DNA of 64,000 nucleotides. It comes from Pseudomonadota bacterium (GTDB taxonomy: Bacteria; Desulfobacterota; Desulfovibrionia; Desulfovibrionales; Desulfomicrobiaceae). Shown piece by piece: positions 37,899 through 48,192 of this stretch. The notes below the pieces were generated by a model. It searched no databases, was not told the DNA's origin, and saw only the letters and a program-made list of their open reading frames with translations. Where the stretch lies: NCBI GenBank assembly GCA_018902545.1, contig JAHIQM010000013.1, forward strand, positions 1 to 64,000. The letters are read 5' to 3'. Numbering within the stretch: the first letter of the stretch is position 1; the number at the start of each line of letters is the position of its first letter. The position numbers and the translations under genes were made by a program.

Positions 37899-38387
37899 CT
37901 AGCTCTGGGAAGAATCTGGAGCCATGGGTTTGTGCTGGCTCAGGTCGTAGAGTCCGTGCACGGAGAAGGGCAGGGGATAACGGGGCACGATTTCAAAGCG
38001 GATGCGGCCGATGTCCTTGCCTTCGGGCATGGAGCTTAAAGGGAGCAGCCCCCCGGGCACGGGGAATTCGAGGGAATTGACGCTGATGCGGGTCAGGCGG
38101 TCGGCGTAGCGCGTGGCGAGATAGGCTACGATCTGATCCATCTCTTCCCGCGTGAAGGATTCGAGCACCACGGCCCGGCTGTTGCCTCTTCCCGCGCCGG
38201 GTTCGTTTACAGGTTCTTCCCGTACCAGTTCGGGCCACAGGTAACCCTCTGCCTCCGCAGTCCAGTCGGGGCGGAAGAGGTGCACAAGGACATCGCGCCG
38301 GCCCTTGAAGGTCCGGATGCAGATGGTGGCGACATGTCCGCGCGGGCAGAGGTGCGCGGTTTGTGATTCCTGCCGAACAATATCCAT
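37899..38387 (-). CDS. Uncharacterised protein
   Basis: A 162-residue soluble protein I do not recognise. It starts MDIVRQESQTAHLCPRGHVAT and has one CPRGH motif, then a globular region with hydrophobic strands. It ends with an unstructured MAPDSSQS tail. A good ribosome site (GGGAGG) supports the start. It is convergent with darP and divergent from the phosphodiester glycosidase-like gene. Confidence 0.65.
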   Translation of the reverse strand: MDIVRQESQTAHLCPRGHVATICIRTFKGRRDVLVHLFRPDWTAEAEGYLWPELVREEPVNEPGAGRGNSRAVVLESFTREEMDQIVAYLATRYADRLTRISVNSLEFPVPGGLLPLSSMPEGKDIGRIRFEIVPRYPLPFSVHGLYDLSQHKPMAPDSSQS

Positions 38388-38550
38388 GAAACCATCCTCC
38401 CTGGACGGGTTGTAAGCGCCGGTTTTGGAAGGCTTCTAGCATGTTTTGGGACGGGCTTCAATGCCGCTTGTCCCGTTCTGCTTGAAATGATTCCGCTTCT
38501 GTGAAATGTAATTGCCAGCCGGGGCCTCGGGCCTCCTGGGAGCACAACGC

Positions 38551-39381
38551 ATGTCCGCCTTTCTTGTTCGCGCCGTCCTTGCCCTTCTGGTCATCTGCCT
38601 TCCGCTTGCTCCCGCGCACGCGGAGGAATGGCGGGTTTTGGCGTCCGGGCTGGAGTTGCGCGAGTTCCTGATTCCCGATCAGGTCGGCGACCTGGAGGGA
38701 CGGCAGGGCGGCATGGCGGTCCTGCGCATAAACCCCGACATGTACCACGTGCGTCTGGGTTCGGCCCTGAACAGCGGCCGCATGCGCAGCATGCAGGAAT
38801 GGTCCCTCCATTCGCGGTTCGTGGCGGTCATCAACGCGGGCATGTTCCGGGCCGATGACCGCATGCGCAGCACAGGGTACATGCGCGACGCGAGCGTGGA
38901 GATCAATCCCTACATTCATCCGAACTACGGTGCTTTTCTGGCCTTCCAGCCACGGAAATCGTCCCTGCCCCCGCTGCGCTGGGTGGACCGCAAAAGCGAT
39001 CCGGATTGGCAGGACGTTCTCGCGGACTACGACGGGATCATCCAGAACTACCGCCTCATCAGCAGGGAGCGCGAGAACCTCTGGGAACAGAGCCCGAGCC
39101 GCCATTCCGGGGCAGCCATCGCCATGGACCGGGACGGGCGTCTGCTCTTCATCCATTGCCGCCCCCGGCTGTCCATGTACGAGTTTGCCCAGGCCCTCCT
39201 TGATCTGCCCCTGGACCTCATCGGAGCAATGTACGTCGAAGGCGGGGCCGACGCGGCCATGTATATCGACGTGGACGGCTACGTGGGACGCTTCGTAGGC
39301 GAGTACCGGTCCGATTTTTTTCAAGGCAGCAACAGAAATTTCTGGCCCGCGCCCAACGTGTTGGGCGTCCAGCCGAGGTAA
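38551..39381 (+). CDS. Exported phosphodiester glycosidase-like protein (DUF2233/NAGPA)
   Basis: A 276-residue secreted protein: signal peptide 1-25 ([15 protein letters not shown]), then the NAGPA/DUF2233 fold with [25 protein letters not shown] and EGGADAAMY. Relatives cleave phosphodiester-linked sugars; the substrate here is unknown. The ATG at 38551 begins the signal peptide; an upstream in-frame ATG at 38512 would bury it. It is 43 bases upstream of uvrB. Confidence 0.82.
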   Translation: MSAFLVRAVLALLVICLPLAPAHAEEWRVLASGLELREFLIPDQVGDLEGRQGGMAVLRINPDMYHVRLGSALNSGRMRSMQEWSLHSRFVAVINAGMFRADDRMRSTGYMRDASVEINPYIHPNYGAFLAFQPRKSSLPPLRWVDRKSDPDWQDVLADYDGIIQNYRLISRERENLWEQSPSRHSGAAIAMDRDGRLLFIHCRPRLSMYEFAQALLDLPLDLIGAMYVEGGADAAMYIDVDGYVGRFVGEYRSDFFQGSNRNFWPAPNVLGVQPR

Positions 39382-39424
39382 GTCTCTCATGGCCCCGGGC
39401 CCCGGCCCGGCGTGCAGGTTATCC

Positions 39425-41434
39425 ATGTCCCTCTTTCAGCTTGAATCCGAATATGTCCCGCGCGGCGACCAGCCCGCGGCCATCGATGCCCTCTGCTCGG
39501 GCATCCTGCAAGGCGTGCGCGACCAGGTGCTGCTCGGCGTGACCGGGTCGGGCAAGACCTTCACCATGGCCCACGTCATCGCGCGTCTGGATCGTCCGGC
39601 CCTGATCATGGCCCCCAACAAGACCCTGGCCGCCCAGCTCTACAACGAGTTCAAGGGCCTCTTCCCGCGCAATGCCGTGGAATATTTCGTCAGTTATTAC
39701 GACTACTACCAGCCCGAAGCCTACCTGCCGCATTCCGACACCTACATTGAGAAGGATTCGGCCATCAACGACGACATCGACAAGCTGCGCCACGCCGCCA
39801 CCCATGCCCTGCTGACCCGCCGCGACGTGGTCATCATCGCCTCGGTGTCCTGCATCTATGGTCTGGGCTCGCCTGAATACTACGCCAAGATGGTCATTCC
39901 GGTCGAATGCGGGCAGCACGTGGCCATGGAGACGATCATCGGGCGACTGGTGGACGTGCAGTACGAGCGCAACGACTACGATCTGCACCGGGGCACTTTC
40001 CGCGTGCGCGGAGATGTGCTGGAGATCATCCCGGCCTACGAGCACGAGCAGGCCCTGCGCCTGGAATTTTTCGGAGACGAGATCGACGGGATCTACGAGA
40101 CTGATCCCCTTACCGGCGAGGTGTTGTCGCGCATTCAGAAGACGGTCATCTATCCGGCCAGCCATTACGTTTCGGACCGGGACAATCTGGTGCGGGCCAT
40201 GGTCGACATCCGCGAGGAGTTGCGGCAGCGCCTGGAGTATTTTCAGGGCAAGAACATGCTGGTTGAGGCGCAGCGTCTGGAACAAAAGACCCAGCTTGAC
40301 CTCGAGATGATCGAGGAGATGGGATACTGCAACGGGGTCGAGAACTATTCCCTGCATCTTGATGGGCGCAGGACCGGCCAGCCGCCGGCCACGCTCATCG
40401 ATTATTTTCCCAAAGATTTTCTGCTCTTCATGGACGAATCGCACATCTCCGTGTCGCAGGTCGGGGCCATGTTCAAGGGCGACCGCTCGCGCAAGCAGAC
40501 CCTGGTCGATTACGGATTTCGTCTGCCTTCGGCTCTGGACAACCGGCCCCTGAACTTTGACGAATTTCTGGAACGCATCGGCACCACCGTCTTTGTCTCG
40601 GCCACGCCCGCCCCCTGGGAGCTGGAGCGGGCCGAGGGCGTGGTGGTGGAGCAGATCATCCGGCCCACGGGCCTGGTTGATCCCGAGATAGAGGTCGTGC
40701 CGACGACGGGGCAGATGGATCATCTCATGGAGCAGTGCCTGGCGCGCATCGCCGTCAACGAACGGGTCATGGTCACGACCCTGACCAAGCGCATGGCCGA
40801 GGACCTGACCGAGTTCCTGCAGGCCCGGGGCGTGCGTTCACGCTACCTGCACTCGGACATCGACACCCTGGAGCGGGTGGCCATCATCCAGGCCCTGCGC
40901 GCCGGAGAGTTCGACGTACTGGTCGGCATCAACCTGCTGCGCGAGGGCCTTGATATACCGGAAGTCTCTCTGGTAGCCATGCTCGACGCGGACAAGGAAG
41001 GTTTTCTGCGCTCGGCCCGGTCCCTGATCCAGACCTTCGGCCGCGCCGCGCGCAACGTGAAGGGCAAGGTGCTGCTCTACGCCGACACCGTGACCCGCTC
41101 CATGGCCGAGGCCATGGGCGAGACGCAGCGGCGCAGGGAGCGGCAGACCCTCCACAACGAGGAGCACGGCATCACCCCGCAGTCCATCCGCAAGTCGTCG
41201 GAAAACGTCCTTTACGACCTGCACCAGGATATAAAGGAGCTGGAGAGGGCGGCTGAACGCGGTGCGGATTACGACCCCGGCCCCGAGAACGCGGCCAAGG
41301 AAGTGGCCCGCCTGGGGCGTGAAATGCGCAAGGCGGCGGAAATGCTGGAATTCGAGGAGGCGGCCCGTATCCGGGACCGCATCAAGACCCTGGAGAAACG
41401 CTACGACCTGCATGAGTCGAGGGCAACGCGATGA
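39425..41434 (+). CDS. uvrB: Excinuclease ABC subunit B
   Basis: A 669-residue nucleotide excision repair helicase-like protein. Walker [11 protein letters not shown], the beta-hairpin region [21 protein letters not shown], helicase motif VI region QTFGRAARN and a C-terminal UVR domain ([20 protein letters not shown]) that binds UvrC. The length is normal. The start at 39425 ([10 protein letters not shown]) matches the family; the longer frame adds a Pro-rich stretch. Confidence 0.98.
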   Translation: MSLFQLESEYVPRGDQPAAIDALCSGILQGVRDQVLLGVTGSGKTFTMAHVIARLDRPALIMAPNKTLAAQLYNEFKGLFPRNAVEYFVSYYDYYQPEAYLPHSDTYIEKDSAINDDIDKLRHAATHALLTRRDVVIIASVSCIYGLGSPEYYAKMVIPVECGQHVAMETIIGRLVDVQYERNDYDLHRGTFRVRGDVLEIIPAYEHEQALRLEFFGDEIDGIYETDPLTGEVLSRIQKTVIYPASHYVSDRDNLVRAMVDIREELRQRLEYFQGKNMLVEAQRLEQKTQLDLEMIEEMGYCNGVENYSLHLDGRRTGQPPATLIDYFPKDFLLFMDESHISVSQVGAMFKGDRSRKQTLVDYGFRLPSALDNRPLNFDEFLERIGTTVFVSATPAPWELERAEGVVVEQIIRPTGLVDPEIEVVPTTGQMDHLMEQCLARIAVNERVMVTTLTKRMAEDLTEFLQARGVRSRYLHSDIDTLERVAIIQALRAGEFDVLVGINLLREGLDIPEVSLVAMLDADKEGFLRSARSLIQTFGRAARNVKGKVLLYADTVTRSMAEAMGETQRRRERQTLHNEEHGITPQSIRKSSENVLYDLHQDIKELERAAERGADYDPGPENAAKEVARLGREMRKAAEMLEFEEAARIRDRIKTLEKRYDLHESRATR

Positions 41435-41483
41435 TGACATGCAGTCCCGGGAGACATGGATTGAGCAAGGACGGATTTCACGT

Positions 41484-43334
41484 ATGACTCTGCCTCTAAA
41501 CCTTCCTTCCGAAGCGCATCGGCTGGTGGAACGCCTGACCGAGTACAACGAGGCCTACCGCCGTGGCGCGCCTCTGGTCAGCGACGGCCAGTACGACATG
41601 CTGCTCGCGCGGTTGCGGGAGATCGACCCAGACAATCTTTTTCTGCACCGGGTCGAACCCGAGACGTTTTCCGGCAAGCGCGAAATCCGCCATCCAGTGC
41701 CCATGCTCTCCACGGACAAGGCCTACACTCCCCAGGAGCTGGAGCGCTTCGTGGCCCGCGTGGAAAAGGAAGCCGCCGAGATCGGGGTGAGCGGAGTGCG
41801 CTACCGGGTCACGCCCAAGCTCGACGGGCTGGCCGGCCGCGATGATGGAACCTATTTTGTCACGCGCGGCAACGGCGAGAGCGGCTACGAGGTCAGTTCG
41901 GCTTTCGCCAAGGGCATGATCCCGCTCGGCGGCCGGGGCAAGGGCGTGGGCGAGATGGTCATTCTGCAGAGCTATTTTCAGGAGCACCTTTCCGACGCCT
42001 TCGAGCATCCGCGCAATCTGGTGGTCGGCATCGTGTCCTCGGACACGGTCAACGAACTGGCGAAAAAAGCCCTGGCCGACGAGGCCGTGCATTTTGTGCC
42101 CTATTCCGAGCTACCGAGCCGGGTGGTCGGCGGGGCGGAGCTGCTGGCCCTCATGGACGACCTCACGGACGAGCTCTCGGCGCAGATGGACTACCCCCTG
42201 GACGGGATGGTGGTGGAGGTGGTCGACGAGGACGTGCGCCGGACCATGGGCGCCACCAGCCACCACTACCGCTGGCAGATCGCAGTCAAGCGTAAGGGCG
42301 AAACGGCCCTGACCGTGGTGCGCGAGGTGGTCTGGCAGGTCGGCCGTACCGGCAAGGTCACCCCTGTCCTTATGGTCGAGCCCGTGAACGTGTCCGGAGC
42401 GACCATCCGCCGGGTCACGGCCCACAACGCCGGTTTGCTGGAGAAGAAGGGTCTGGGGCCGGGCGCAGAGATCGAGATCATCCGCAGCGGCGAGGTCATC
42501 CCCAAGGTCGAGAACGTGCTCGTCCCGGCCGCGACCGCGCTGCCTTCAGCCTGTCCGTCCTGCGGGACGGTTCTTGTGCGCGAGAACGATTTTCTGATCT
42601 GCCGCAACGAACACTGTCCGGATCAGGTCGTGCAGACCATCGAACACTGGTTCAAAACCTTGGGCAATGCCGATTGGTTCGGCCGCAAAACCGTGGAAAA
42701 GCTGGTCCGTTCAGGTTATGACAGTCTTGAAAAGGTGTACGAGCTGGGCGAAGAAGAATTTCGGGCCATGGGTTTTGGCCCCGTGCTGTCGGGCAATCTG
42801 GCCGAAGCCGTGTACCTGAGCCGCACCCGCGAAGTCGAGGACTGGCGGTTCCTGGCCGCCCTGGGCATTGAGGATCTGGGCAAGGGCGACAGCCGCAAGC
42901 TGTTGGAGCAGTTCCGCCTGCAGGACCTGCCGGCCGTCAGCCGGGAGCAGATCGAGGCCGTTCACGGTTTTGGCACCATCACGGCCGACTCCATCGCCAG
43001 GGGACTTGAGCGCGTGGCCCCGACCTTGCGCCATCTGCTGGACCTGGGCTTTCGGATCATGCCCACCGGTGCGGCGCGCGAAAAGGTCACGGACAGCCCC
43101 TTGGCCGGCAAGCATGTGGTTTTTACCGGCAAGATGCACGGTTCCCGCGAGGACATGCAGGAACAGGCCCGCGTCCAGGGGGCGCTGGTGCAGAGCGCGG
43201 TCAATTCCAAGACCGATTTGCTGATCTGCGGCGAAAACGTCGGGGCGGCCAAGCTCGCCAAGGCCCGCCAGTTCGGAACGGTGATCCTGCAGGAAGATGA
43301 ATATCTGCGCCTCATTGGCGCACAAGGGCAATAA
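41484..43334 (+). CDS. Divergent NAD-dependent DNA ligase (LigA-like)
   Basis: A 616-residue protein with the LigA layout: Ia-like region (HPVPMLSTDKAY), nucleotidyltransferase core, OB fold (VGRTGKVTPVL, AEIEIIRSGEVIPK), a Zn finger (CPSC ... CRNEHC), HhH region and a BRCT domain (KHVVFTGKMHGSRED to the end). The adenylated lysine motif KLDG is present (Lys112), and the motif V lysine is kept (Lys269 in AVKRKG). Motif IV, normally DGVVxKV, reads DGMVVEV: Glu245 replaces an essential Lys. The RGEV region is also weak (VGEMVI). It is about 55 residues shorter than E. coli LigA. It may be a second, specialised or inactive ligase. Confidence 0.85.
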   Translation: MTLPLNLPSEAHRLVERLTEYNEAYRRGAPLVSDGQYDMLLARLREIDPDNLFLHRVEPETFSGKREIRHPVPMLSTDKAYTPQELERFVARVEKEAAEIGVSGVRYRVTPKLDGLAGRDDGTYFVTRGNGESGYEVSSAFAKGMIPLGGRGKGVGEMVILQSYFQEHLSDAFEHPRNLVVGIVSSDTVNELAKKALADEAVHFVPYSELPSRVVGGAELLALMDDLTDELSAQMDYPLDGMVVEVVDEDVRRTMGATSHHYRWQIAVKRKGETALTVVREVVWQVGRTGKVTPVLMVEPVNVSGATIRRVTAHNAGLLEKKGLGPGAEIEIIRSGEVIPKVENVLVPAATALPSACPSCGTVLVRENDFLICRNEHCPDQVVQTIEHWFKTLGNADWFGRKTVEKLVRSGYDSLEKVYELGEEEFRAMGFGPVLSGNLAEAVYLSRTREVEDWRFLAALGIEDLGKGDSRKLLEQFRLQDLPAVSREQIEAVHGFGTITADSIARGLERVAPTLRHLLDLGFRIMPTGAAREKVTDSPLAGKHVVFTGKMHGSREDMQEQARVQGALVQSAVNSKTDLLICGENVGAAKLAKARQFGTVILQEDEYLRLIGAQGQ

Positions 43335-43351
43335 AACACGAGGAGTCTGAC

Positions 43352-44137
43352 ATGAGCATTCCAGTCATCATCATGGGCGCCAATGGGCGGATGGGTTCGA
43401 CCCTGGTCCGTTTGGCCATGGAGTCCGACCAGTTTACCTTGCAGGGGGTTGTGGAGCGGGCCGAGTTCAGCAAGGGGCTGGAACTTCTGGGCTGCCCGGT
43501 GGCGAACGAGCTGAAAGATCTTCTGCCGTCCTGTCCCGGTGCCACGGTCATCGACTTCACTGCTCCGGAAGTGAGCCTGAGCTCCGCCCGCAAGGCCGCT
43601 GCAACCGGCAATCCCATTGTCATCGGCACCACCGGGCTGTCTGCCGACCAGTTGGCTGAGCTTGAGACCCTGGCCGCGACCATCCCGGTCTTCTGGTCCC
43701 CGAACATGTCCATCGGCGTCAACGCCCTGGTCCGTATCCTGCCCATGCTGGAGCGCATCCTGGGCGAAGCCTACGACATGGAGATCACCGAGATTCACCA
43801 TCACCACAAAAAGGACGCGCCCAGCGGCACGGCCGTCAAGCTGGCCCAGGTTCTGGCCCAGTCGCGGGGCTGGAACATGGATGAGGTCGGCAACTATGGC
43901 CGTCAGGGGATTATCGGCGCGCGGCCGGAAAAGGAGCTGGGCGTGCATGCCCTGCGCGGCGGCGATGTAGTCGGCGATCATACGGTCTATTTCTTCGGCC
44001 CCGGTGAGCGCGTCGAGGTCACCCATCGCGCCCATTCGCGTGAAAACTTCGCTCGCGGCGCCCTGCGTGCCGCGGCCTGGCTGGCAGGCCAGAAACCCGG
44101 CCGGCTCTATTCCATGGGCCAGCTCCTGGGAGAATAG
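43352..44137 (+). CDS. dapB: 4-Hydroxy-tetrahydrodipicolinate reductase
   Basis: A 261-residue NAD(P)H-dependent enzyme of lysine and diaminopimelate synthesis. GANGRMGSTLVRL binds nucleotide, IGTTGLSADQL and PNMSIGVNALV are core motifs, and EIHHHHKKDAPSGTA is the DapB signature with catalytic His and Lys. ACGAGGAG precedes the ATG. It ends directly against the MoxR gene. Confidence 0.97.
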   Translation: MSIPVIIMGANGRMGSTLVRLAMESDQFTLQGVVERAEFSKGLELLGCPVANELKDLLPSCPGATVIDFTAPEVSLSSARKAAATGNPIVIGTTGLSADQLAELETLAATIPVFWSPNMSIGVNALVRILPMLERILGEAYDMEITEIHHHHKKDAPSGTAVKLAQVLAQSRGWNMDEVGNYGRQGIIGARPEKELGVHALRGGDVVGDHTVYFFGPGERVEVTHRAHSRENFARGALRAAAWLAGQKPGRLYSMGQLLGE

Positions 44138-45040
44138 ATGGTCAGCACCCTGCGGCAGGCCCTGGATCTGCTCGGCGGCGTGGTCCTGGGCAAGGACACG
44201 CAGCTGCGTCTCTCCCTGGCCTGCCTCCTGGCCCGTGGGCACCTTCTCATCGAGGACATCCCCGGCATCGGCAAGACGACCCTGGCCAAGGCCCTGGCCG
44301 TGGTGCTGGGCCTTGAGTTCAAGCGCGTGCAGTTCACCAACGATCTTCTGCCCGGAGACGTGCTGGGGGTCTCGGTCTTTGACGCGGCGCAGTCCACCTT
44401 TGTCTTCCATCCCGGACCGGTCTTCACCAACGTGCTCCTGGCTGACGAGATCAACCGGGGTACTCCGCGCACCCAGAGCGCATTGCTTGAGGTCATGGAG
44501 GAGCAGCAGGTCAGCCTGGACAACAGCACCCGACTGCTGCCCCGGCCTTTCTTCGTGCTGGCCACGCAGAACGCCCTGGACCAGGCCGGGACCTACCCCC
44601 TGCCGGAGTCGCAGCTGGACCGCTTCCTGTTCCGCATCAGCCTTGGCTATCCGGACCTTGATTCGGAGCTCGAACTCCTGGGCCGCAGTCAGAACGCCGG
44701 CCGTCCGACCCTGCCCGAGGCGGTCAGCAACGCGGGCGAGGTGCTCGATCTGCAGGAACGGGTTGATCACGTTCGCACCAGCGGTCCGCTGCTGCGCTAC
44801 GTGCGCGACCTGCTGGATTGGACCAGGACGGGCGGACGGTTCGTCAACGGTCTTTCGCCCCGTGCTGGCCAGGCCCTGGTCCGCGCCTCTCGCGCCTGGG
44901 CCTTTCTCGAAGGCCGCGACTTTGTGCTGCCCGAGGACGTGCAGGCCGTCTTCCCGAGCCTTGCCGGGCACCGGCTGCGCTCAGCCGACGGGTCGGGCGT
45001 CGATCCGGCCGCCATTCTGGACGCGGTGCCCATCCCCTGA
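44138..45040 (+). CDS. MoxR-family AAA+ ATPase
   Basis: A 300-residue AAA+ chaperone-like ATPase. Walker A is EDIPGIGKTTLAKAL, Walker B LLADEINR, sensor 1 VLATQNALDQAGTYPLPES, and an arginine-finger region follows (PESQLDRFLFRI). MoxR proteins act with DUF58 and VWA proteins in assembling or activating complexes. Here the DUF58 and transglutaminase genes follow, the classical set. The start abuts the dapB stop. Confidence 0.95.
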   Translation: MVSTLRQALDLLGGVVLGKDTQLRLSLACLLARGHLLIEDIPGIGKTTLAKALAVVLGLEFKRVQFTNDLLPGDVLGVSVFDAAQSTFVFHPGPVFTNVLLADEINRGTPRTQSALLEVMEEQQVSLDNSTRLLPRPFFVLATQNALDQAGTYPLPESQLDRFLFRISLGYPDLDSELELLGRSQNAGRPTLPEAVSNAGEVLDLQERVDHVRTSGPLLRYVRDLLDWTRTGGRFVNGLSPRAGQALVRASRAWAFLEGRDFVLPEDVQAVFPSLAGHRLRSADGSGVDPAAILDAVPIP

Positions 45041-45062
45041 GCATCGCGCGGGGAAAAGAAGC

Positions 45063-46004
45063 ATGATCAGGTTCATCCGCACATTGATCCAGGCGCGGCA
45101 GCGCGCGCCCTTGCCTCTGCGCCTGACCCGGCGGCGGATCTACATCCTGCCCACCAGGGCCGGGATGGTCTTCGCCTTTTTTCTCCTGGCCATGCTGGTC
45201 GCGGCCATCAATTACACCAACAATCTCGCCTTTCTGCTGACCTTCCTGCTGGGCAGCATCTCCATCCTCTCCGCCATTCACGCCTACGCCAACCTGGCCG
45301 GATTGGAACTGGAGTCCGCCCGCCTGTTCCCCGCCTATTGCGGCGATGACGCGCGGCTGCAACTCTTCTTCCGTGCCGGGGGGCGGGAGCGTAGGCGTCT
45401 TGGAGTGCGTGTCGGCACCGCCGAGGACAGTTTTTCCATGCCGGCCAGGGCCGGGCGGGAAATGGACCTGAGCATCCCCACTTCACGGCGCGGGCTTCGG
45501 CCGCTGGGGCAGGTGGTGATCAGCACTCGCTATCCGCTGGGCTTGTTCCGTGCCTGGTCCCCCCTCATCCTGCCGGTAACCGGTCTGGTCTATCCCTGCC
45601 CCCTTGCGGCGGACAGGATGGATTGGCGCAGCCTGCACGGGGAAGGGGACGAGGGCGCGCTGGGAACCGTCAGCCAGTCCGGCGAGTTCGGCGGCGTGCG
45701 GCCGTATCGGCCCGAGGACGGTCTGTCCAGAGTGTCCTGGAAAGCTTCGGCCAAGGGGGGCGGGCTGTTCGCCAAGGAGTTTCGCTCCGGGGTGGCCCGA
45801 ACGGTAGTTTTTGACTGGTACGAAATCCGGGTTTCGGACTACGAGGAGCGCATCAGCCTGCTGGCCGGGCTGGTGCGGGAGGCTGAGCGCCAGGGATTGA
45901 GCTATGGCCTGCGCCTACCGGGCCTGGACATCGCGCCGGGCAGCGGCATGTCGCAGGCCCATCGCTGCCTGGAAGCCCTGGCCCTCATGCCGGAGGGGTC
46001 ATGA
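45063..46004 (+). CDS. DUF58 membrane-anchored protein
   Basis: A 313-residue protein with two N-terminal helices (about 36-75), then a soluble part containing the DUF58 signature VRPYRPEDGLSRVSWKASA. It is the usual partner of MoxR ATPases. The ATG at 45063 was chosen because the earlier in-frame region is the MoxR gene read in another frame. The end overlaps the transglutaminase gene by 4 bases. Confidence 0.9.
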   Translation: MIRFIRTLIQARQRAPLPLRLTRRRIYILPTRAGMVFAFFLLAMLVAAINYTNNLAFLLTFLLGSISILSAIHAYANLAGLELESARLFPAYCGDDARLQLFFRAGGRERRRLGVRVGTAEDSFSMPARAGREMDLSIPTSRRGLRPLGQVVISTRYPLGLFRAWSPLILPVTGLVYPCPLAADRMDWRSLHGEGDEGALGTVSQSGEFGGVRPYRPEDGLSRVSWKASAKGGGLFAKEFRSGVARTVVFDWYEIRVSDYEERISLLAGLVREAERQGLSYGLRLPGLDIAPGSGMSQAHRCLEALALMPEGS

Positions 46005-47938
46005 TCCACGACAAGCGCCGCTTCAGCATCACTCTGCTGGCCCTGGCCCTGGCCTTTGCCCCGCATCTGCCGCACGTTCCGATTTTTGTCGGTATTTTTG
46101 TCTGTGCGGCCTGGGGCTATGCCCTGGGCATGCAATACCGGGGCTGGCCCGTGCCGCCCCGCTGGCTGCGCGTCGTGCTGGCTTTGGGCTGTCTGGCCCT
46201 GGTTCTGTTCACGTATGGGCGCTCCTTCGGGCGCGACGCCGGGGTGGCCCTGCTCTCCCTCATGCTCGGGCTCAAGGCCGTGGAGAGCAAGTCCGTGCGC
46301 GACATGCTCGCTCTTTTGTTTCTGGCCTATTTTGTGGTCGTGACCAACGTCCTTTATTCCCAGACCCTGGTCATGAGCGCCTACATGTTTTTTTCCGTCA
46401 TGGCCGTGACCGCGGCCCTGGTCCACCTGCATTCCGGCGAATCACGGCTGCTGCCGGACCTGCGGCGCGGCGGGCTGTTGCTGGTGCAGGCCCTGCCCCT
46501 GGCCCTGCTCCTTTTTGTCTTTTTTCCCCGCCTGCAGGGCGCCCTGTGGGGCGTACACGACCAGCGCGACGAGGGCGTCAGCGGATTCAGCGAGACTCTG
46601 GAGCCGGGCTCCGTGGCCAATCTGTCCCTGTCACGGGAGGTGGCCTTTCGGGTCGATTTTCCAGGGCCCATTCCCGATCGGGACAGTCTGTACTGGCGCG
46701 GACTGGTTCTGGACAGTTTTGACGGCCTGACATGGTTTCGCGACCTGCCTGTCGAACTTGCCCAGTCACGTTCGGAGAATTTTTCACAGCAGGCAGTGCC
46801 CTACACTCTGACCCTGGAGCCGCACAACAAGGAGTGGATTTTCGCACTCGACCTGCCTGTTTTCGCCCCCCGAGGCACGGTGCTGCGTTCCGACCGCACC
46901 CTGGCCGGCATGCGCATGGTCAGTTCGCGGTCGCGCTTTGAACTCGTGTCGGATCCTGCGCCGGAGCAGACACCCCTCCCCGGTCCGGCGTGGATTGCCC
47001 TGCCCGAAGACGGCAATCCCCGGTCGCGTGATCTGGCCAGGCAGTGGAAGGATTCGGGCCTGTCCCCGGCCGAGATGGTCGCAGCAGCGCTTGAACTTTT
47101 CCGCGAGGGCGGTTTCGTCTACACCCTGCGTCCCGGTGCCATGGCTGCGGACATTGTCGATCAGTTTTTGTTTGCAACCCGGCAGGGATACTGCGAACAT
47201 TACTCCTCGGCCATGGCCTTTCTGCTGCGCGCGGCCGGGGTGCCGGTGCGGGTCGTGGTCGGGTACCAGGGCGGGGAGGAAAACCCCATGGGCGGCTACC
47301 TCATCGTTCGCCAGTCCGACGCCCACGCCTGGGTCGAGGTCTGGGTGGACGGGCGCTGGCAGCGCGTGGACCCGACCTCCGTAGTCGCGCCGCAGCGGCT
47401 GGTGACGGGGGTGGAATCCTTTGTGCCTCAGGGACAGGGGGTGCTGCTGCCTGAAGGGATCCGGGCCCTGCGCCAGGTGGGGCGGTTTTTCCAGCTCGGC
47501 TGGGACGCGGCCAACAATTCCTGGAACCAGTGGGTACTTGGATTCAGCCACGAGCGGCAACGGGGCCTGTGGGAGCGTCTGGGCATCGACCCGACCACCA
47601 TTGCCGGGGCCGGGAAACTGGCGGCCTTCCTGGCTGCGGGGCTGTGCCTGACTCTTGGTGTGGCGTTCGCGGTCATGCTGCGATCGCGGCAGGGGGAGCG
47701 CGATCAGGTTGCGCTTCTCTACGGCCGTTTTTGCCGAAAGTTGGCCGCCATCGGCCTGGCCAGGAAACCGGCCGAGGGGCCGCATGACTATGCCGGACGC
47801 ATCGGCAGACAGCGCCCTGATCTCGGGCAGGCAGCGCGGGACGTCATCGATGCCTACGTGGCCCTGCGTTACAGAGGCAGTGGGGATCCGGCGGCTTTCA
47901 AACGATTGATTGAAGAATTTACGGGGAGAACGTTCTGA
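46001..47938 (+). CDS. TgpA-type transmembrane transglutaminase-like protein
   Basis: A 645-residue protein. About six N-terminal helices (DUF3488, 1-185), a large outer domain and a transglutaminase core with Cys in GYCEHYSSAMAF, His in SDAHAWVEVW and Asp in RVDPT form the catalytic triad. One more helix follows near 545-565, then a C-terminal DUF4129-like cytosolic tail. It is related to Pseudomonas TgpA. Part of the MoxR-DUF58-TgpA module. Confidence 0.92.
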   Translation: MIHDKRRFSITLLALALAFAPHLPHVPIFVGIFVCAAWGYALGMQYRGWPVPPRWLRVVLALGCLALVLFTYGRSFGRDAGVALLSLMLGLKAVESKSVRDMLALLFLAYFVVVTNVLYSQTLVMSAYMFFSVMAVTAALVHLHSGESRLLPDLRRGGLLLVQALPLALLLFVFFPRLQGALWGVHDQRDEGVSGFSETLEPGSVANLSLSREVAFRVDFPGPIPDRDSLYWRGLVLDSFDGLTWFRDLPVELAQSRSENFSQQAVPYTLTLEPHNKEWIFALDLPVFAPRGTVLRSDRTLAGMRMVSSRSRFELVSDPAPEQTPLPGPAWIALPEDGNPRSRDLARQWKDSGLSPAEMVAAALELFREGGFVYTLRPGAMAADIVDQFLFATRQGYCEHYSSAMAFLLRAAGVPVRVVVGYQGGEENPMGGYLIVRQSDAHAWVEVWVDGRWQRVDPTSVVAPQRLVTGVESFVPQGQGVLLPEGIRALRQVGRFFQLGWDAANNSWNQWVLGFSHERQRGLWERLGIDPTTIAGAGKLAAFLAAGLCLTLGVAFAVMLRSRQGERDQVALLYGRFCRKLAAIGLARKPAEGPHDYAGRIGRQRPDLGQAARDVIDAYVALRYRGSGDPAAFKRLIEEFTGRTF

Positions 47939-48168
47939 TGGAAGAAAACAAAGGCGCTCTGGTGCCGGTGGAAAAGACGGACGAGCCTTCCCCCACTCCG
48001 GTGGAGCAGGAGTATGAGCATGCCAAGGCCTATTTCAAGGAGTCTTCGGTCCAGGCGGTCAAGGTCAATGCGGCGCTGCTCACGGTGCTCGGGTTGTTCG
48101 TGCTGCGGGGAATCCGGTATGCGTGGGAGGCTTTAAGCTGCCATTTCCCCTGGCGCAAAAAAAAATAA
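47938..48168 (+). CDS. Small single-helix membrane protein
   Basis: A 76-residue protein, acidic and Pro-rich in the first 30 residues, with one membrane helix (about 45-62, VNAALLTVLGLFVLRGI) and a basic tail ending FPWRKKK. I know no family for it. The ATG overlaps the last base of the transglutaminase stop codon, so it is translationally coupled and probably belongs to that complex. Confidence 0.7.
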   Translation: MEENKGALVPVEKTDEPSPTPVEQEYEHAKAYFKESSVQAVKVNAALLTVLGLFVLRGIRYAWEALSCHFPWRKKK

Positions 48169-48169
48169 A

Positions 48170-48185
48170 GGCGCCCGCAGGCGCC
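48170..48185 (-). terminator. Terminator between convergent genes
   Basis: GGCGCC-CGCA-GGCGCC forms a tight 6-base stem. On the minus strand it is followed by TTTATTTTTTTTT, a strong T-run that terminates the chalcone isomerase-like gene. Confidence 0.8.
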
Positions 48186-48192
48186 CCGGAGA

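Noticed and set aside
37888-37904. Small palindrome TAGCAG-C-CTGCTA after darP as a terminator
   Set aside because: Stem of six pairs with a one-base loop and no T-run; cannot act as a rho-independent terminator.
42962-44971. Long minus-strand frame (669 codons) opposite the ligase, dapB and moxR genes
   Set aside because: Antisense shadow; all three plus-strand genes have complete family motifs.
44004-45062. N-terminal extension of the DUF58 gene into the dapB and MoxR region
   Set aside because: This part is the out-of-frame reading of dapB and moxR; DUF58 homology begins at the ATG at 45063.
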